Under the pieces are notes generated by a model. It had not been told where the DNA came from, did no database searches, and was given only the letters and a program-made list of their open reading frames with translations. Made by a program: the position numbers and the translations under genes. Below are positions 50,179 to 59,262 of a stretch of 64,000 bases of DNA, one piece after another. Origin of the DNA: an uncultured Clostridia bacterium (GTDB lineage: Bacteria; Bacillota; Clostridia; Oscillospirales; Acutalibacteraceae); contig CAKZZS010000009.1 in NCBI GenBank assembly GCA_937884975.1, positions 1 through 64,000 on the forward strand. Direction: 5' to 3'. Positions within the stretch are counted from its first letter, which is position 1. Each line of letters starts with the position of its first letter.

Positions 50179-50278
50179 GTAGGGGTTGACGACTCGGCAA
50201 CCCGTTGCCCGTTTACGGGCAATTACCGTCATTGACGGCAACGGGACGCTAAGGTTATCGTCCCCTACTACCCAAATC
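50179..50278. repeat. MITE-like repeat with GTAGGGG/CCCCTAC ends
   Basis: 100 bp, beginning GTAGGGGTTGACGA and ending ATCGTCCCCTAC, with internal GTTGCCCGT/ACGGGCAAT and TACCGTC/GACGGCA pairing. Same end sequences as the copy at 31868-31943. Confidence 0.6.
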
Positions 50279-50295
50279 AACCGCAAAAAACGATA

Positions 50296-50331
50296 AAAAC
50301 CGTGACTGAGTTTAGACTCAGTCACGGTTTT
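50296..50331. terminator. bidirectional intrinsic terminator
   Basis: 16-bp stem AAAACCGTGACTGAGT / ACTCAGTCACGGTTTT with a TTAG loop, between convergent genes; it overlaps the stop codon of the minus-strand gene. Confidence 0.88.
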
Positions 50332-50779
50332 ACAAATATTTCCGTATATCGTCTGTCAGCTGAAGCTCAATATCCACAAGCCTTTCGGCGATATCCTTTG
50401 ACTTCTCATCTGCCGCAGTATATTGATTTATATACCTACTTAAAGATTTTACGCCCATATTACAGCCGTCCGTCATAAGGTCGGCTATTGTTTTATCCGA
50501 CGGGTCCGCAAGCAGCTTTGCATTGGTTTTCATCCAGCTCATACTCTTTGCAACCGGATTCGGATTTTTACCGCTGTCGGAATGTTCGTCAAGAAGCGCT
50601 CCGAGCTCGGCTCCCAATTTCTGGTGCTCATATTTACAAACCGACAGCAAATCGTGAAAGGTCGCGTCCTTAACGTTATCAAGCACGTCGTCAATGGACT
50701 CCACGCCCATTTTCACCCCTGCGTCACATTCTCTTAAAAGCTTTACCGTATCGCCGTCCGAACCGACAAAATCCTGCAT
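50330..50779 (-). CDS. helical-bundle protein, ferritin-like (DUF2383-like?)
   Basis: 149 residues, wholly helical by pattern. LLRECDAGVKMGVESIDDVL and LLSVCKYEHQKLGAELGALLDEH have the E/H spacing of ferritin-like four-helix bundles, with further helices at residues ~75-95 and 120-147. The DUF2383-type assignment is tentative. Soluble, no signal. Its stop lies in the terminator stem. Confidence 0.65.
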   Translation of the reverse strand: MQDFVGSDGDTVKLLRECDAGVKMGVESIDDVLDNVKDATFHDLLSVCKYEHQKLGAELGALLDEHSDSGKNPNPVAKSMSWMKTNAKLLADPSDKTIADLMTDGCNMGVKSLSRYINQYTAADEKSKDIAERLVDIELQLTDDIRKYL

Positions 50780-50869
50780 ATTCTAACCACCTTTTAATAG
50801 TTTGGGATTAGTATATGCAGGATTATTTTTATTATTCGTTTTTAAATAAGTTCACGCGAACCGATTTTA

Positions 50870-52159
50870 TTATTTTGTCGGAATAAGCTTTTCTTTTCCG
50901 CCCATATAGGGACGAAGCGCAACGGGAATATTTACGCTGCCGTCCTCGTTAAGGTTGTTTTCAAGGAAAGCAATAAGCATTCTCGGCGGAGCAACAACAG
51001 TGTTATTAAGCGTATGGGCAAGATACTTTTTGCCATCCTCGCCGCTGACGCGGATTTTAAGGCGTCTCGCCTGCGCGTCGCCGAGATTCGAACACGAACC
51101 GACCTCAAAATATTTCTTCTGTCTGGGGCTCCACGCCTCAACGTCAAGGGATTTGACCTTAAGGTCCGCAAGGTCGCCCGAACAGCACTCAAGAGTCCTT
51201 ACGGGAATATCGAGAGAGCGGAAAAGGTCAACCGTATTCTGCCAGAGCTTATCGAACCAATATGGACTGTCCTCGGGCTTACAGATAACTATCATTTCCT
51301 GCTTTTCGAACTGATGAATTCTGTAAACTCCCCTCTCCTCAATTCCGTGGGCGCCCTTTTCCTTGCGGAAGCAGGGAGAATAGCTTGTAAGAGTGAGCGG
51401 CAAGGCTTTTTCGTCGTTTATCGTGTCAATAAACTTACCTATCATCGAATGCTCGCTCGTGCCGATAAGATAAAGGTCCTCGCCCTCGATTTTATACATC
51501 ATTGAGCTCATTTCGTCAAAGCTCATAACGCCCGTAACAACGTCGCTTCTAATCATAAACGGCGGAACGCAATAGGTAAAGCCGCGGTCTATCATAAAGT
51601 CTCTTGCATAGGTAATAACAGCCGAATGCAGGCGCGCAATATCTCCCTGAAGGTAATAAAAACCGTTGCCTGCGACTCTTCTTGCGGCGTCAAGGTCAAT
51701 GCCGTTGAACGTCTCCATAATATCGGTATGATAAGGAATTTCAAAATCGGGAACAACAGGCTCGCCGAATTTTTCAATTTCAACGTTTTCGCTGTCGTCC
51801 TTACCGATAGGCACTGACGGGTCAATGATGTTGGGAATTGTCATCATTATCTTTTTAATTTTTTCCGAAAGCTCTTCCTCGCTTTTTTCAAGGGCAGCGA
51901 GTCTGTCCGCAGCTTCGGTTACCTGCTTTTTGACTTCTTCGGCTTCGTCCCTTTTGCCCTGCGCCATTAAAGCGCCTATCTGCTTTGAAATCTTATTTCT
52001 GTTTGCTCTTAAGGAATCCGCTTCCTGAAGCGCATTGCGGTACTCTCTGTCAAGCTCGATTACCTCGTCAACAAGGGGTAATTTCCTGTCCTGGAACTTA
52101 TTTTTGATGTTCTGTTTAACTATTTCGGGGTTTTCCCTCAAAAATTTAATATCAAGCAT
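50870..52159 (-). CDS. serS: seryl-tRNA synthetase
   Basis: 429 residues. The N-terminal ~100 residues form the tRNA-binding coiled coil; the class II core has TSEHSMIGKF, FRKEKGAHGIEERGVYRIHQF (motif 2) and LNNTVVAPPRMLIAFLEN (motif 3). It lies 12 bp after parB, too close for a T-box leader, so it is transcribed with parAB. Confidence 0.97.
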   Translation of the reverse strand: MLDIKFLRENPEIVKQNIKNKFQDRKLPLVDEVIELDREYRNALQEADSLRANRNKISKQIGALMAQGKRDEAEEVKKQVTEAADRLAALEKSEEELSEKIKKIMMTIPNIIDPSVPIGKDDSENVEIEKFGEPVVPDFEIPYHTDIMETFNGIDLDAARRVAGNGFYYLQGDIARLHSAVITYARDFMIDRGFTYCVPPFMIRSDVVTGVMSFDEMSSMMYKIEGEDLYLIGTSEHSMIGKFIDTINDEKALPLTLTSYSPCFRKEKGAHGIEERGVYRIHQFEKQEMIVICKPEDSPYWFDKLWQNTVDLFRSLDIPVRTLECCSGDLADLKVKSLDVEAWSPRQKKYFEVGSCSNLGDAQARRLKIRVSGEDGKKYLAHTLNNTVVAPPRMLIAFLENNLNEDGSVNIPVALRPYMGGKEKLIPTK

Positions 52160-52171
52160 TTTTCTTTCTCC

Positions 52172-53032
52172 TTATTCCTTACCGATTTCGTTTGCTATTT
52201 TTTTCAAGTCCTCTTTGTCAAAGAACTCAATTTCGATTTTTCCGCCTCCGCCGGGATTTAAGTGAAGCTTAACCTTTCTTCCGAGCGTCTCGGTCAAAGA
52301 CAGCTCAACCTCGTCAAAATAAACGTCACGGGAAGCGGCTTTCTTTGATTTTCTGGGCTTCTTTGCGCTTTTTGCCTTCGCCATTTTTTCGATTTCACGG
52401 ACGGTCGCCTTGTCCTTTAAAATAAGCGAAGCCGCCTGACGCATATCCTCCTCGTTTTCAAAGCCGAGAAGCGCCCTTGCGTGTCCCTCGGAAATCTTAC
52501 CCTCGGAAACGCCGTCGCGTATGTCCTCGGGCAATTTGAGAAGCCTTAAGGAATTTGCAACCGCAGGTCTTGATTTTCCGACTCTGTACGCCGCCTCCTC
52601 CTGCGTTAAACCGTAGGTTTCAATAAGCTCCGAAAGTCCCTGCGCCTGCTCTATCGGGTTTAAATCCTCTCTCTGGAGATTTTCGATTAGCGCTATTGCC
52701 GCAGTTTCGTCGTCGCTCAAATCCCTTACCGTAACCGGGATTTCCTTTAATCCGGCTTTTTTCGCCGCTCTCCAACGCCTTTCGCCTGCAACTATCTGGT
52801 AGCTGCCGTCCTTCCTCGGGCGGACAAGCAACGGCTGGAGCACGCCGTACTGCGAAATGCTTTCGGCAAGCTCGTTAAGCGCCTTTTCGTCAAAAGCCTT
52901 CCTCGGCTGGGCGCGGTTAGGCTCAACGTCGTCAATGTTAAGCATTATCGCCGTATTCGCGCTCTCTTCAACGGTGTTGTCAAGGAAAAGACTGTCAAAG
53001 CCTCTGCCCAGACCGCCTTTTTTAACTACCAT
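52172..53032 (-). CDS. parB: chromosome-partitioning protein ParB (Spo0J)
   Basis: 286 residues from the ATG at 53032; a GTG at 53038 that overlaps the parA stop is an alternative. The CTP-binding motif region includes GERRWRAAKKAG (GERRxRA), followed by a helix-turn-helix (YGLTQEEAAYRVGKSRPAVAN, residues ~133-153) that recognises parS. A Lys-rich linker (AKAKSAKKPRKSKKA) leads to the dimerisation domain. Acts with ParA and the two parS sites nearby. Confidence 0.96.
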   Translation of the reverse strand: MVVKKGGLGRGFDSLFLDNTVEESANTAIMLNIDDVEPNRAQPRKAFDEKALNELAESISQYGVLQPLLVRPRKDGSYQIVAGERRWRAAKKAGLKEIPVTVRDLSDDETAAIALIENLQREDLNPIEQAQGLSELIETYGLTQEEAAYRVGKSRPAVANSLRLLKLPEDIRDGVSEGKISEGHARALLGFENEEDMRQAASLILKDKATVREIEKMAKAKSAKKPRKSKKAASRDVYFDEVELSLTETLGRKVKLHLNPGGGGKIEIEFFDKEDLKKIANEIGKE

Positions 53033-53034
53033 AC

Positions 53035-53808
53035 TCACTGCTTCCTTTCACTCTTTTTTAAAAATTCCTCCGCAAAGTCCGTATAAGCCTTTGCGCCCTT
53101 TGAGGAACGGTCATAATACATTGCCGGTTCGCCGAAGGACGGCGCCTCGGATAATCTTACGTTTTTCGGTATTGCGGTCGAATAGACCTTCTGCGGAAAA
53201 GCCTTTTTGACTTCGGACGCAACCTGCTGGGTTAAATTCAACCTGCTGTCATACATTGTAAACAGCACGCCCTCCATTTCAATATGAGGGTTGTAAAGGC
53301 GTTTTACTTGTCGAACCGTCGAAATAAGCTGTGCCAAGCCCTCAAGAGAATAGTATTCGCACTGCATGGGCACTAAAAACGTGTCAGAGGCGCAAAGCGC
53401 GTTAATGGTAATAATTCCCAATGACGGCGGACAGTCAAGAAAGATATAGTCATACTCCTCCCAGACCTCAAGAAGCGCCTTTTTCAAAAGACTTTCACGG
53501 TTTTCCAGAGCAATCATTTCAACCTCTGCGCCTGCCAGATTCATATCCGACGGCATAATCGAAACATTTTTAAACTTGGTGACAACCGCGCATTCCTTTG
53601 CGGACGCGCCGTTTATAAGCAAATCATAGGTTGAAAAGGCAATATTTCTTTTATTCACGCCAAATCCGCTTGTGGAGTTTCCCTGGGGATCAATGTCGAC
53701 AAGCAGTACTTTTTTACCCAGAGCGCCGACCGATGCGGCAAGATTTACGGCGGTTGTGGTCTTTCCCACTCCGCCCTTCTGATTTATTATTGAAACGATT
53801 TTTGCCAT
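53035..53808 (-). CDS. parA: chromosome-partitioning ATPase ParA (Soj)
   Basis: 257 residues. Deviant Walker [17 protein letters not shown] (residues 9-24) and Walker [21 protein letters not shown] precedes the start. Dimerises on ATP and moves ParB-bound origins apart. Forms an operon with parB and serS. Confidence 0.97.
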   Translation of the reverse strand: MAKIVSIINQKGGVGKTTTAVNLAASVGALGKKVLLVDIDPQGNSTSGFGVNKRNIAFSTYDLLINGASAKECAVVTKFKNVSIMPSDMNLAGAEVEMIALENRESLLKKALLEVWEEYDYIFLDCPPSLGIITINALCASDTFLVPMQCEYYSLEGLAQLISTVRQVKRLYNPHIEMEGVLFTMYDSRLNLTQQVASEVKKAFPQKVYSTAIPKNVRLSEAPSFGEPAMYYDRSSKGAKAYTDFAEEFLKKSERKQ

Positions 53809-53917
53809 ATTTTCACCTCAACATTACAGAGTATACCATAATAATATAAAAAATAAAAGAGTTTTTACTGTTTTTCGGACCGATTTTTGGTTCTTTGACA
53901 AAAAATTCTGCAAAAAA

Positions 53918-53933
53918 AGTTTCACGTGAAACA
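53918..53933. promoter_or_regulatory. parS site
   Basis: AGTTTCACGTGAAACA, one mismatch from the 16-bp consensus; the central 14 bp are perfect. Located 110 bp upstream of parA. Confidence 0.92.
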
Positions 53934-53950
53934 TTTTATTCAAAAGGAAT

Positions 53951-54179
53951 AAAGCCAAAACCTTGCTGTCCCGTCTCACTGAAAAGCCGTGGCGCAACGG
54001 TGAGACGGACAGTAAGCCTTAAAACACCCTGTGTTTTAAGGTGTATTACAGTTTTGGCAAAGTAATTTCAGACCGTAAGGCGATTACAAAATCGAGCGCA
54101 TACTTTGTGTATTCGGGAGATTTTCAATTGTTTTACGGGCGAAAGAACAAAGCCAAAACCTTGCTGTCCCGTCTCACTG
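53951..54179. repeat. palindrome-rich locus with a 31-bp direct repeat between parA and noc
   Basis: Two identical 31-bp copies at 53951-53981 and 54149-54179, starting AAAGCCAAAACC and ending CCGTCTCACTG. After the first copy, GTGAGACGGACAG forms a near-perfect stem with its end, then CCTTAAAACAC/GTGTTTTAAGG (about 54018-54042) forms another, and GTTTTGGC closes with GCCAAAAC. No credible gene lies in 53809-54320. Confidence 0.75.
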
Positions 54180-54320
54180 TTGTGCCAAAACAAGCAAAGG
54201 CGTCCGCCATAACAGTGAACGCCTTCGCTTGTGGATGTGGGGTGTGAAAGAGAAGGATATGGGTGCGGGAAATCCCGCTATATTAAGCCCTTTCGGGCGT
54301 AATACCGATGTGAACAAACG

Positions 54321-55148
54321 TTATCCTGCAGACCTTGCGGACATTCCAGCCTGCTTTGGTATGCGGACTACATATTCAATATACTCATCCGTTTCGCTTT
54401 TTGCAGAGTCTGCGTCAATTCCGGCTCTGCGTATGGCGTCAACGGCGTGATTAAGCGTGTTTATAAAAATTCTTATATCCCGAAAACCTTTTTTTACGGT
54501 GCCTTTCGGCTCCTCGGAGCGTTTGCTCATCTGGAAGATAAGCCTTTCGCTCTCCTCAACGTTGAGATGTCTGTCTATCATTATGGAAAGCGCCCGTGAG
54601 CGCATTTCGTCGTCTTCAAGCCTCAGCAACGCCCTTGCGTGACGTTCCGAAAGGCCTGCCCGTGAAATTTCGTATCTTAACTGCTCGTTAAGCTTTAAAA
54701 GCCGCAGCTTATTTGAAAGAGTCGGTTGAGCTTTTCCGAGCTTTCTTCCGATTTCCTCCTGACTCATTCCGTAAACCGAAAGCAATTTGTCGAGCGCAAG
54801 CGCCTCTTCAAAGAAGTCCAGGTCGCTTCTCTGTATGTTTTCAAGAATGGAAAGCAGTGTTGACTGCTCCTCGTCAACGTCGGCAATAATTGCAGGAACC
54901 CTTGTTAAGCCTATAAGTCTTGCCGCCCGAAGCCGTCTCTCACCCGAAATCAGTTCGTAATTCCCGTCCTCGGTCTTACGGACCGTAAGCGGCTGAATAA
55001 TCCCGTTTGAGCGAATGCTCTGTGCCAAGCCCTCAAGCTCGTCATAATCAAAGTGCTTCCTCGGCTGGTTCGGATTAGGTTTTATTTTGCTCTGCGGCAA
55101 AAGCATTACCGTATCCCCTACCGTCGGCTTGAGTTGCGATTTGAACAT
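54321..55148 (-). CDS. noc: ParB-family nucleoid occlusion protein Noc
   Basis: 275 residues with GGAGGTG before the ATG. ParB-like domain with NPNQPRKHFDYDELEGLAQSI, GERRLRAARLIG and a helix-turn-helix (YGMSQEEIGRKLGKAQPTLSN). It is the second ParB paralogue, beside rsmG-mnmG, the usual noc position. It would block division over the nucleoid. The N-terminus lacks an obvious strong amphipathic helix. Confidence 0.88.
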   Translation of the reverse strand: MFKSQLKPTVGDTVMLLPQSKIKPNPNQPRKHFDYDELEGLAQSIRSNGIIQPLTVRKTEDGNYELISGERRLRAARLIGLTRVPAIIADVDEEQSTLLSILENIQRSDLDFFEEALALDKLLSVYGMSQEEIGRKLGKAQPTLSNKLRLLKLNEQLRYEISRAGLSERHARALLRLEDDEMRSRALSIMIDRHLNVEESERLIFQMSKRSEEPKGTVKKGFRDIRIFINTLNHAVDAIRRAGIDADSAKSETDEYIEYVVRIPKQAGMSARSAG

Positions 55149-55262
55149 TAAAAATTCACCTCCGTGGCTTGTCCTTACAAGTAAAGATTAGCACACAAAG
55201 GTGAAAAAATAAAGCATTTTCGTCTGTCACAAAAGGCTATATATCAAGGGTTTTCGGCATTT

Positions 55263-55973
55263 TTACAGATTTTTTTGAGCGATTTTTGCAGCTTGTCGCG
55301 GATATTTTGTCGGAGTTTGCGATATTTTTTTAATTCTTATAATATTTCTCTCTCCCCTGCCGAAAAGCTCAAACGTATTCTTTGAAATTATTTCGCCGCC
55401 GAGAAGCTTTAACGCATTTTCGGACTGCGCGATTTCACCGTCGGCAGAAGAAGCCTTCAAAGCGACAAATTCACCGCCGACCTTAACAAACGGCAAACAG
55501 TATTCGCAAAGTACGGGAAGCGAGGCAACCGCCCTCGAAAAGGCAAAATCATATTTTTCGCGATAAAGCTTATCCCTGCCGCCCTCCTCAGCTCGAAGAT
55601 GAACGGTTTGAGCCTTTAAATCCAGTTCGTTTAAAACATTTTGGAGAAAAACAAGTCTTTTGTTAAGGCTGTCAAGCAAGGTTAATTCCAAATCAGGTCT
55701 TGCAATAAGCAATGCAACACCCGGAAAGCCCGCTCCCGTTCCGACGTCAACAACCGAAGCGCCGAAGGGAAGATCAACATATTTAAGCGCCGAAAGGCTG
55801 TCCGCAAAGTGCTTTATAACTATTTCTTCAGGCTCGGTTATAGCCGTTAAATTCATCACTTTATTGGTCCGGATAAGCAGCTGCGCATATTTATCGAACC
55901 GCTCAAGTGCCGTTTCATTAAGCGAAACGCCGAAAAATGAAGCCTTTTCCTTTAATAAAGAGGTATCTATCAT
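55263..55973 (-). CDS. rsmG: 16S rRNA (guanine-N7) methyltransferase
   Basis: 236 residues. SAM motif VVDVGTGAGFPGVALLIARPDLE (about residues 69-91) and NLTAITEPEEIVIKHFADSL are family-typical. It methylates G527 (E. coli numbering) of 16S rRNA. Its ATG shares one base with the mnmG stop. Confidence 0.97.
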   Translation of the reverse strand: MIDTSLLKEKASFFGVSLNETALERFDKYAQLLIRTNKVMNLTAITEPEEIVIKHFADSLSALKYVDLPFGASVVDVGTGAGFPGVALLIARPDLELTLLDSLNKRLVFLQNVLNELDLKAQTVHLRAEEGGRDKLYREKYDFAFSRAVASLPVLCEYCLPFVKVGGEFVALKASSADGEIAQSENALKLLGGEIISKNTFELFGRGERNIIRIKKISQTPTKYPRQAAKIAQKNL

Positions 55974-57847
55974 CAGTTTATGCCCTCCTTGGCAAGGAAA
56001 ATAAGCAAAACGGAAATATCTGCGGGCGTTACTCCCGAAATACGGCTCGCTTGACCGACAGACTGCGGACGCGCTTTTGTAAGCTTTTCTCTCGCCTCAA
56101 GACGGAGTCCGTCAATTGCATTAAAATCAAGGCTTTCGGGGATTTTTTTAACCTCAAGACGTCTCATTTCCTCAACCTGCGCCTGCTGTCTTTTAATATA
56201 CCCCTCATATTTAAGTTCAATTTCAACCTGCTCAAATACCTCGTCGGGCAAATCGGGTCGGTTTTTGTCGAAGGGCGTTAAAAGGTCATAATTCAACTGC
56301 GGTCTGCGTATAAGCTCGGATATTCTTGCGCCGGTTTTAAGCGGCGATGTTTCACGTGAAACAAGAAATTTCTGAAGCTCGTCAGTCGGCGGAAGCACAG
56401 TGTTTTCAACTCTTTCAAGCTCTTCTGCTATCATTTCCTTCTTTTTGAGGAAACGGTTGTATTTTTCTTTCCCGACAAGTCCTATGTTATGTCCGAATTC
56501 GGTAAGACGCAAATCGGCGTTGTCCTGTCTTAAAAGAAGTCTGTATTCGCTTCTGGACGTCATCATTCTGTATGGGTCGGCGCAACCCTTCGTGACCAAA
56601 TCGTCAATAAGAGTACCTATATACGAGGTTTCCCTGCCGAGGACAAAGGGCTCCTTTCCCTGAACGCTTCTTGCGGCGTTAATTCCGGCAATAAGTCCCT
56701 GCGCCGCAGCCTCCTCATAGCCGCTTGAACCGTTAAACTGCCCTGCCCCGAAAAGTCCGGAAAAGTCAATAAATTCAAGGCTTGGTGAAAGCGCTAACGG
56801 GTCAACGCAGTCATATTCAATTGCATAGGCAGTGCGCATTATTTCAACATTTTCAAGCCCGGGAATCGTCCTTAAAAACTTAAGCTGAACATCCTCCGGA
56901 AGCGAGGACGACATTCCCTGAAGATACATTTCCTCGGTGTCCTCGCCGCAAGGCTCGATAAACAGCTGGTGCCTTTTCTTTTCCGAAAAACGCACTATTT
57001 TATCCTCAATGCTCGGGCAATAACGCGGTCCGACACCGCTGATTTTTCCGCTGTAGAGCGGTGAACGGTGAAGATTTTCAAGGATTATATTTTTAGTTTC
57101 GTCATTCGTGTAGGTAATGTGACAAGCAACCTTGTTTTCGGGCTTTTTTGCGCTGTCAAAGGAAAACGCAACGGTTTTTTCATCACCCTGCTGAAGCTCG
57201 GTCTTACTGAAATCAATGCTTCTCCTGTTCACTCTTGCAGGAGTTCCCGTCTTAAATCGGCGAAGCGGAAGATTAAGCTTTTTAAGTGCGTTTGACAGAG
57301 CAGTTGCCGGAAACATTCCGTCAGGACCGCTTTCAAATGAAACGTCGCCGATATAAACTCTTCCGCCTAAAAAAGTTCCCGTTGCAAGAACAACGCTCTT
57401 TGCGGTATAAACAGCCTCAAGACGGGTTTTTAGCACCCAAAGAGAATCCTCGTTCTTATAAAGGTCAACAATTTCACTCTGTCTTAAATCAAGGTTTTCC
57501 TGCTTTTCGACAGCGTGCTTCGTATATTCAGAGTATTTTCTTCGGTCTATCTGCGCCCTGAGCGAATGAACGGCAGGACCTTTTCCGAGGTTGAGCATTC
57601 GCGACTGAATGCTTGTGCTGTCCGCCGCTTTTCCCATTTCACCGCCCAGCGCGTCAATTTCACGGACAAGGTGTCCCTTTGACGTTCCGCCAATAGACGG
57701 GTTGCACGGCATATTTCCCACCGAATCAAGATTTATTGCAAAAATGACAGTCTGACATCCGAGACGCGCTGCCGCCAGCCCTGCCTCAATTCCGGCATGG
57801 CCTGCGCCGATAACGGCAACGTCATAATGCTTTGCAAAATACTCCAT
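55973..57847 (-). CDS. mnmG: tRNA uridine-5-carboxymethylaminomethyl modification enzyme MnmG
   Basis: 624 residues. FAD-binding VIGAGHAGIEAGLAAARLG at the start, the conserved CNPSIGG and GQFNGSSGYEEAAAQG. With MnmE it modifies U34 of several tRNAs. A perfect parS site lies within the coding region. It is 1 bp from mnmE and overlaps rsmG, forming mnmE-mnmG-rsmG. Confidence 0.98.
   Translation of the reverse strand: MEYFAKHYDVAVIGAGHAGIEAGLAAARLGCQTVIFAINLDSVGNMPCNPSIGGTSKGHLVREIDALGGEMGKAADSTSIQSRMLNLGKGPAVHSLRAQIDRRKYSEYTKHAVEKQENLDLRQSEIVDLYKNEDSLWVLKTRLEAVYTAKSVVLATGTFLGGRVYIGDVSFESGPDGMFPATALSNALKKLNLPLRRFKTGTPARVNRRSIDFSKTELQQGDEKTVAFSFDSAKKPENKVACHITYTNDETKNIILENLHRSPLYSGKISGVGPRYCPSIEDKIVRFSEKKRHQLFIEPCGEDTEEMYLQGMSSSLPEDVQLKFLRTIPGLENVEIMRTAYAIEYDCVDPLALSPSLEFIDFSGLFGAGQFNGSSGYEEAAAQGLIAGINAARSVQGKEPFVLGRETSYIGTLIDDLVTKGCADPYRMMTSRSEYRLLLRQDNADLRLTEFGHNIGLVGKEKYNRFLKKKEMIAEELERVENTVLPPTDELQKFLVSRETSPLKTGARISELIRRPQLNYDLLTPFDKNRPDLPDEVFEQVEIELKYEGYIKRQQAQVEEMRRLEVKKIPESLDFNAIDGLRLEAREKLTKARPQSVGQASRISGVTPADISVLLIFLAKEGIN
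56348..56363. promoter_or_regulatory. parS site inside mnmG
   Basis: TGTTTCACGTGAAACA, a perfect match to the consensus, within coding sequence. Confidence 0.95.
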
Positions 57848-57848
57848 A

Positions 57849-59213
57849 CTATTTACCTACGCAAAAACGTGAAAAAATTTCATTTATAACGGCGTCTGAA
57901 GCCTTTTCACCCGTGAGTACGAGCAGCTCGTCAATTGCACAGTCAACCGTAACATTGACTGCGTCAAGGGTTACGCCGTTTTCAAGGTCTTCAATTGCCT
58001 GTGTAATTTCCCTTAAAGCGTTCTCGCAGCAGTTTTTCTGCCTTGCGTTTATAAGAGAGGCTACGGACGGGTCAAAATCAGCCGTTTCAAGCACCTTTTC
58101 AATTGAGTCGCTTAATAATTTCCTGTCATCGGGATTTTTTGCGCTGATTTCAACCGTATCCGAAAAGTTTTGTATAATTATTTCCTTGTTAAGCGCTGTC
58201 GGCAGGTCACACTTGTTAATAATCGCAACACATTTTTTCTCTTTTACAAGATTAACAATGTCCTCGTCCTCATTTGCAAACGGTCTTGAGTTATCAAATA
58301 CCGCAAGTACAAAATCGGCGGACTCGAGCCATTTTTTAGCCTTATCAACTCCGATTTTTTCAACCTCATCGTCCGAGGAACGAAGCCCTGCAGTGTCCGC
58401 GAGTCTTAAGGTCGCCGCACCGATAACAGCCGTTTCTTCAACTATATCACGGGTTGTCCCCTCAACCGAGGTGACTATTGACCGCTCCTCGCCGAGAAGA
58501 AGATTCATTATTGTGGACTTTCCGACATTCGGCTTGCCGACTATCGCCGTTCTCACGCCGCCTATTACGGCTTTTCCTGCGTCAAAACGGTTTATAAGCT
58601 GTTCAAGCTCCTTTTTTGCAGTGTTGAGATTTTTAACAAGTTCACCGCTTGACAGCTCCTCGATTTCGTCATCGGGATAATCAACCCACGCCGCAAGCGA
58701 AGCGGAGGAGGAAATGAGAATACCGTTTATTTCGGAAAGCTTTTTGCTCAACGCGCCCTCAAGAGTGTTAAAAGCCGCCTTTGCTTCCTGCTCGGAATGC
58801 GAAGAGATGATATTCATAACGGATTCCGCGCCTGCAAGGTCAATTTTTCCGTTCAAAAACGCTCTTTTTGTAAATTCACCTGCAGGGGCGGGGGCTGCGC
58901 CTGCGGAAAGTACGCTGCGAAGCACCTGACGGGTAACAAAAAGCCCACCGTGACAGTTAAATTCAACAACATCCTCACCGGTATAGCTTTTCGGCGCTCT
59001 GTAAACAAGAGCTACAACCTCGTCAAATAGTTCGCCGTCCTCGCTTTTAACCGCTCCGAGCAACGCCTGATAGCCCCTTAAATCCTTAAGGAGCTTTCCG
59101 TTTTTTGAAACAAATACCTTTTCGGCAACGGAAAAAGCGTCTTCACCGGAAATACGCACGATTCCGATACCGCCTGGAGCAAGTCCCGTAGAAATAGCGG
59201 CAACTGTTGACAT
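57849..59213 (-). CDS. mnmE: tRNA modification GTPase MnmE
   Basis: 454 residues. N-terminal formyl-tetrahydrofolate-binding domain, then an inserted GTPase with GKPNVGKSTIMN (residues ~222-233), DTAGL and NKCD, and the C-terminal CVGK whose Cys is conserved. Forms the U34-modifying complex with MnmG. Confidence 0.98.
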   Translation of the reverse strand: MSTVAAISTGLAPGGIGIVRISGEDAFSVAEKVFVSKNGKLLKDLRGYQALLGAVKSEDGELFDEVVALVYRAPKSYTGEDVVEFNCHGGLFVTRQVLRSVLSAGAAPAPAGEFTKRAFLNGKIDLAGAESVMNIISSHSEQEAKAAFNTLEGALSKKLSEINGILISSSASLAAWVDYPDDEIEELSSGELVKNLNTAKKELEQLINRFDAGKAVIGGVRTAIVGKPNVGKSTIMNLLLGEERSIVTSVEGTTRDIVEETAVIGAATLRLADTAGLRSSDDEVEKIGVDKAKKWLESADFVLAVFDNSRPFANEDEDIVNLVKEKKCVAIINKCDLPTALNKEIIIQNFSDTVEISAKNPDDRKLLSDSIEKVLETADFDPSVASLINARQKNCCENALREITQAIEDLENGVTLDAVNVTVDCAIDELLVLTGEKASDAVINEIFSRFCVGK

Positions 59214-59236
59214 TCTATCACCTTAAATAAAAATAA

Positions 59237-59258
59237 AAGGGGAGTAGCAACTCCCCTT
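59237..59258 (-). terminator. intrinsic terminator of jag
   Basis: 9-bp stem AAGGGGAGT / ACTCCCCTT with an AGCA loop and a T-rich tail on the minus strand. Confidence 0.82.
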
Positions 59259-59262
59259 AAAA

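Noticed and set aside
50780..52171. T-box leader for serS
   Set aside because: serS is only 12 bp downstream of parB, with no room for a leader; hisS likewise shows only a simple stem-loop.
54041..54450. Two short open frames on + between parA and noc
   Set aside because: They lie in the hairpin-rich repeat locus or antisense to noc, without ribosome sites or family patterns.
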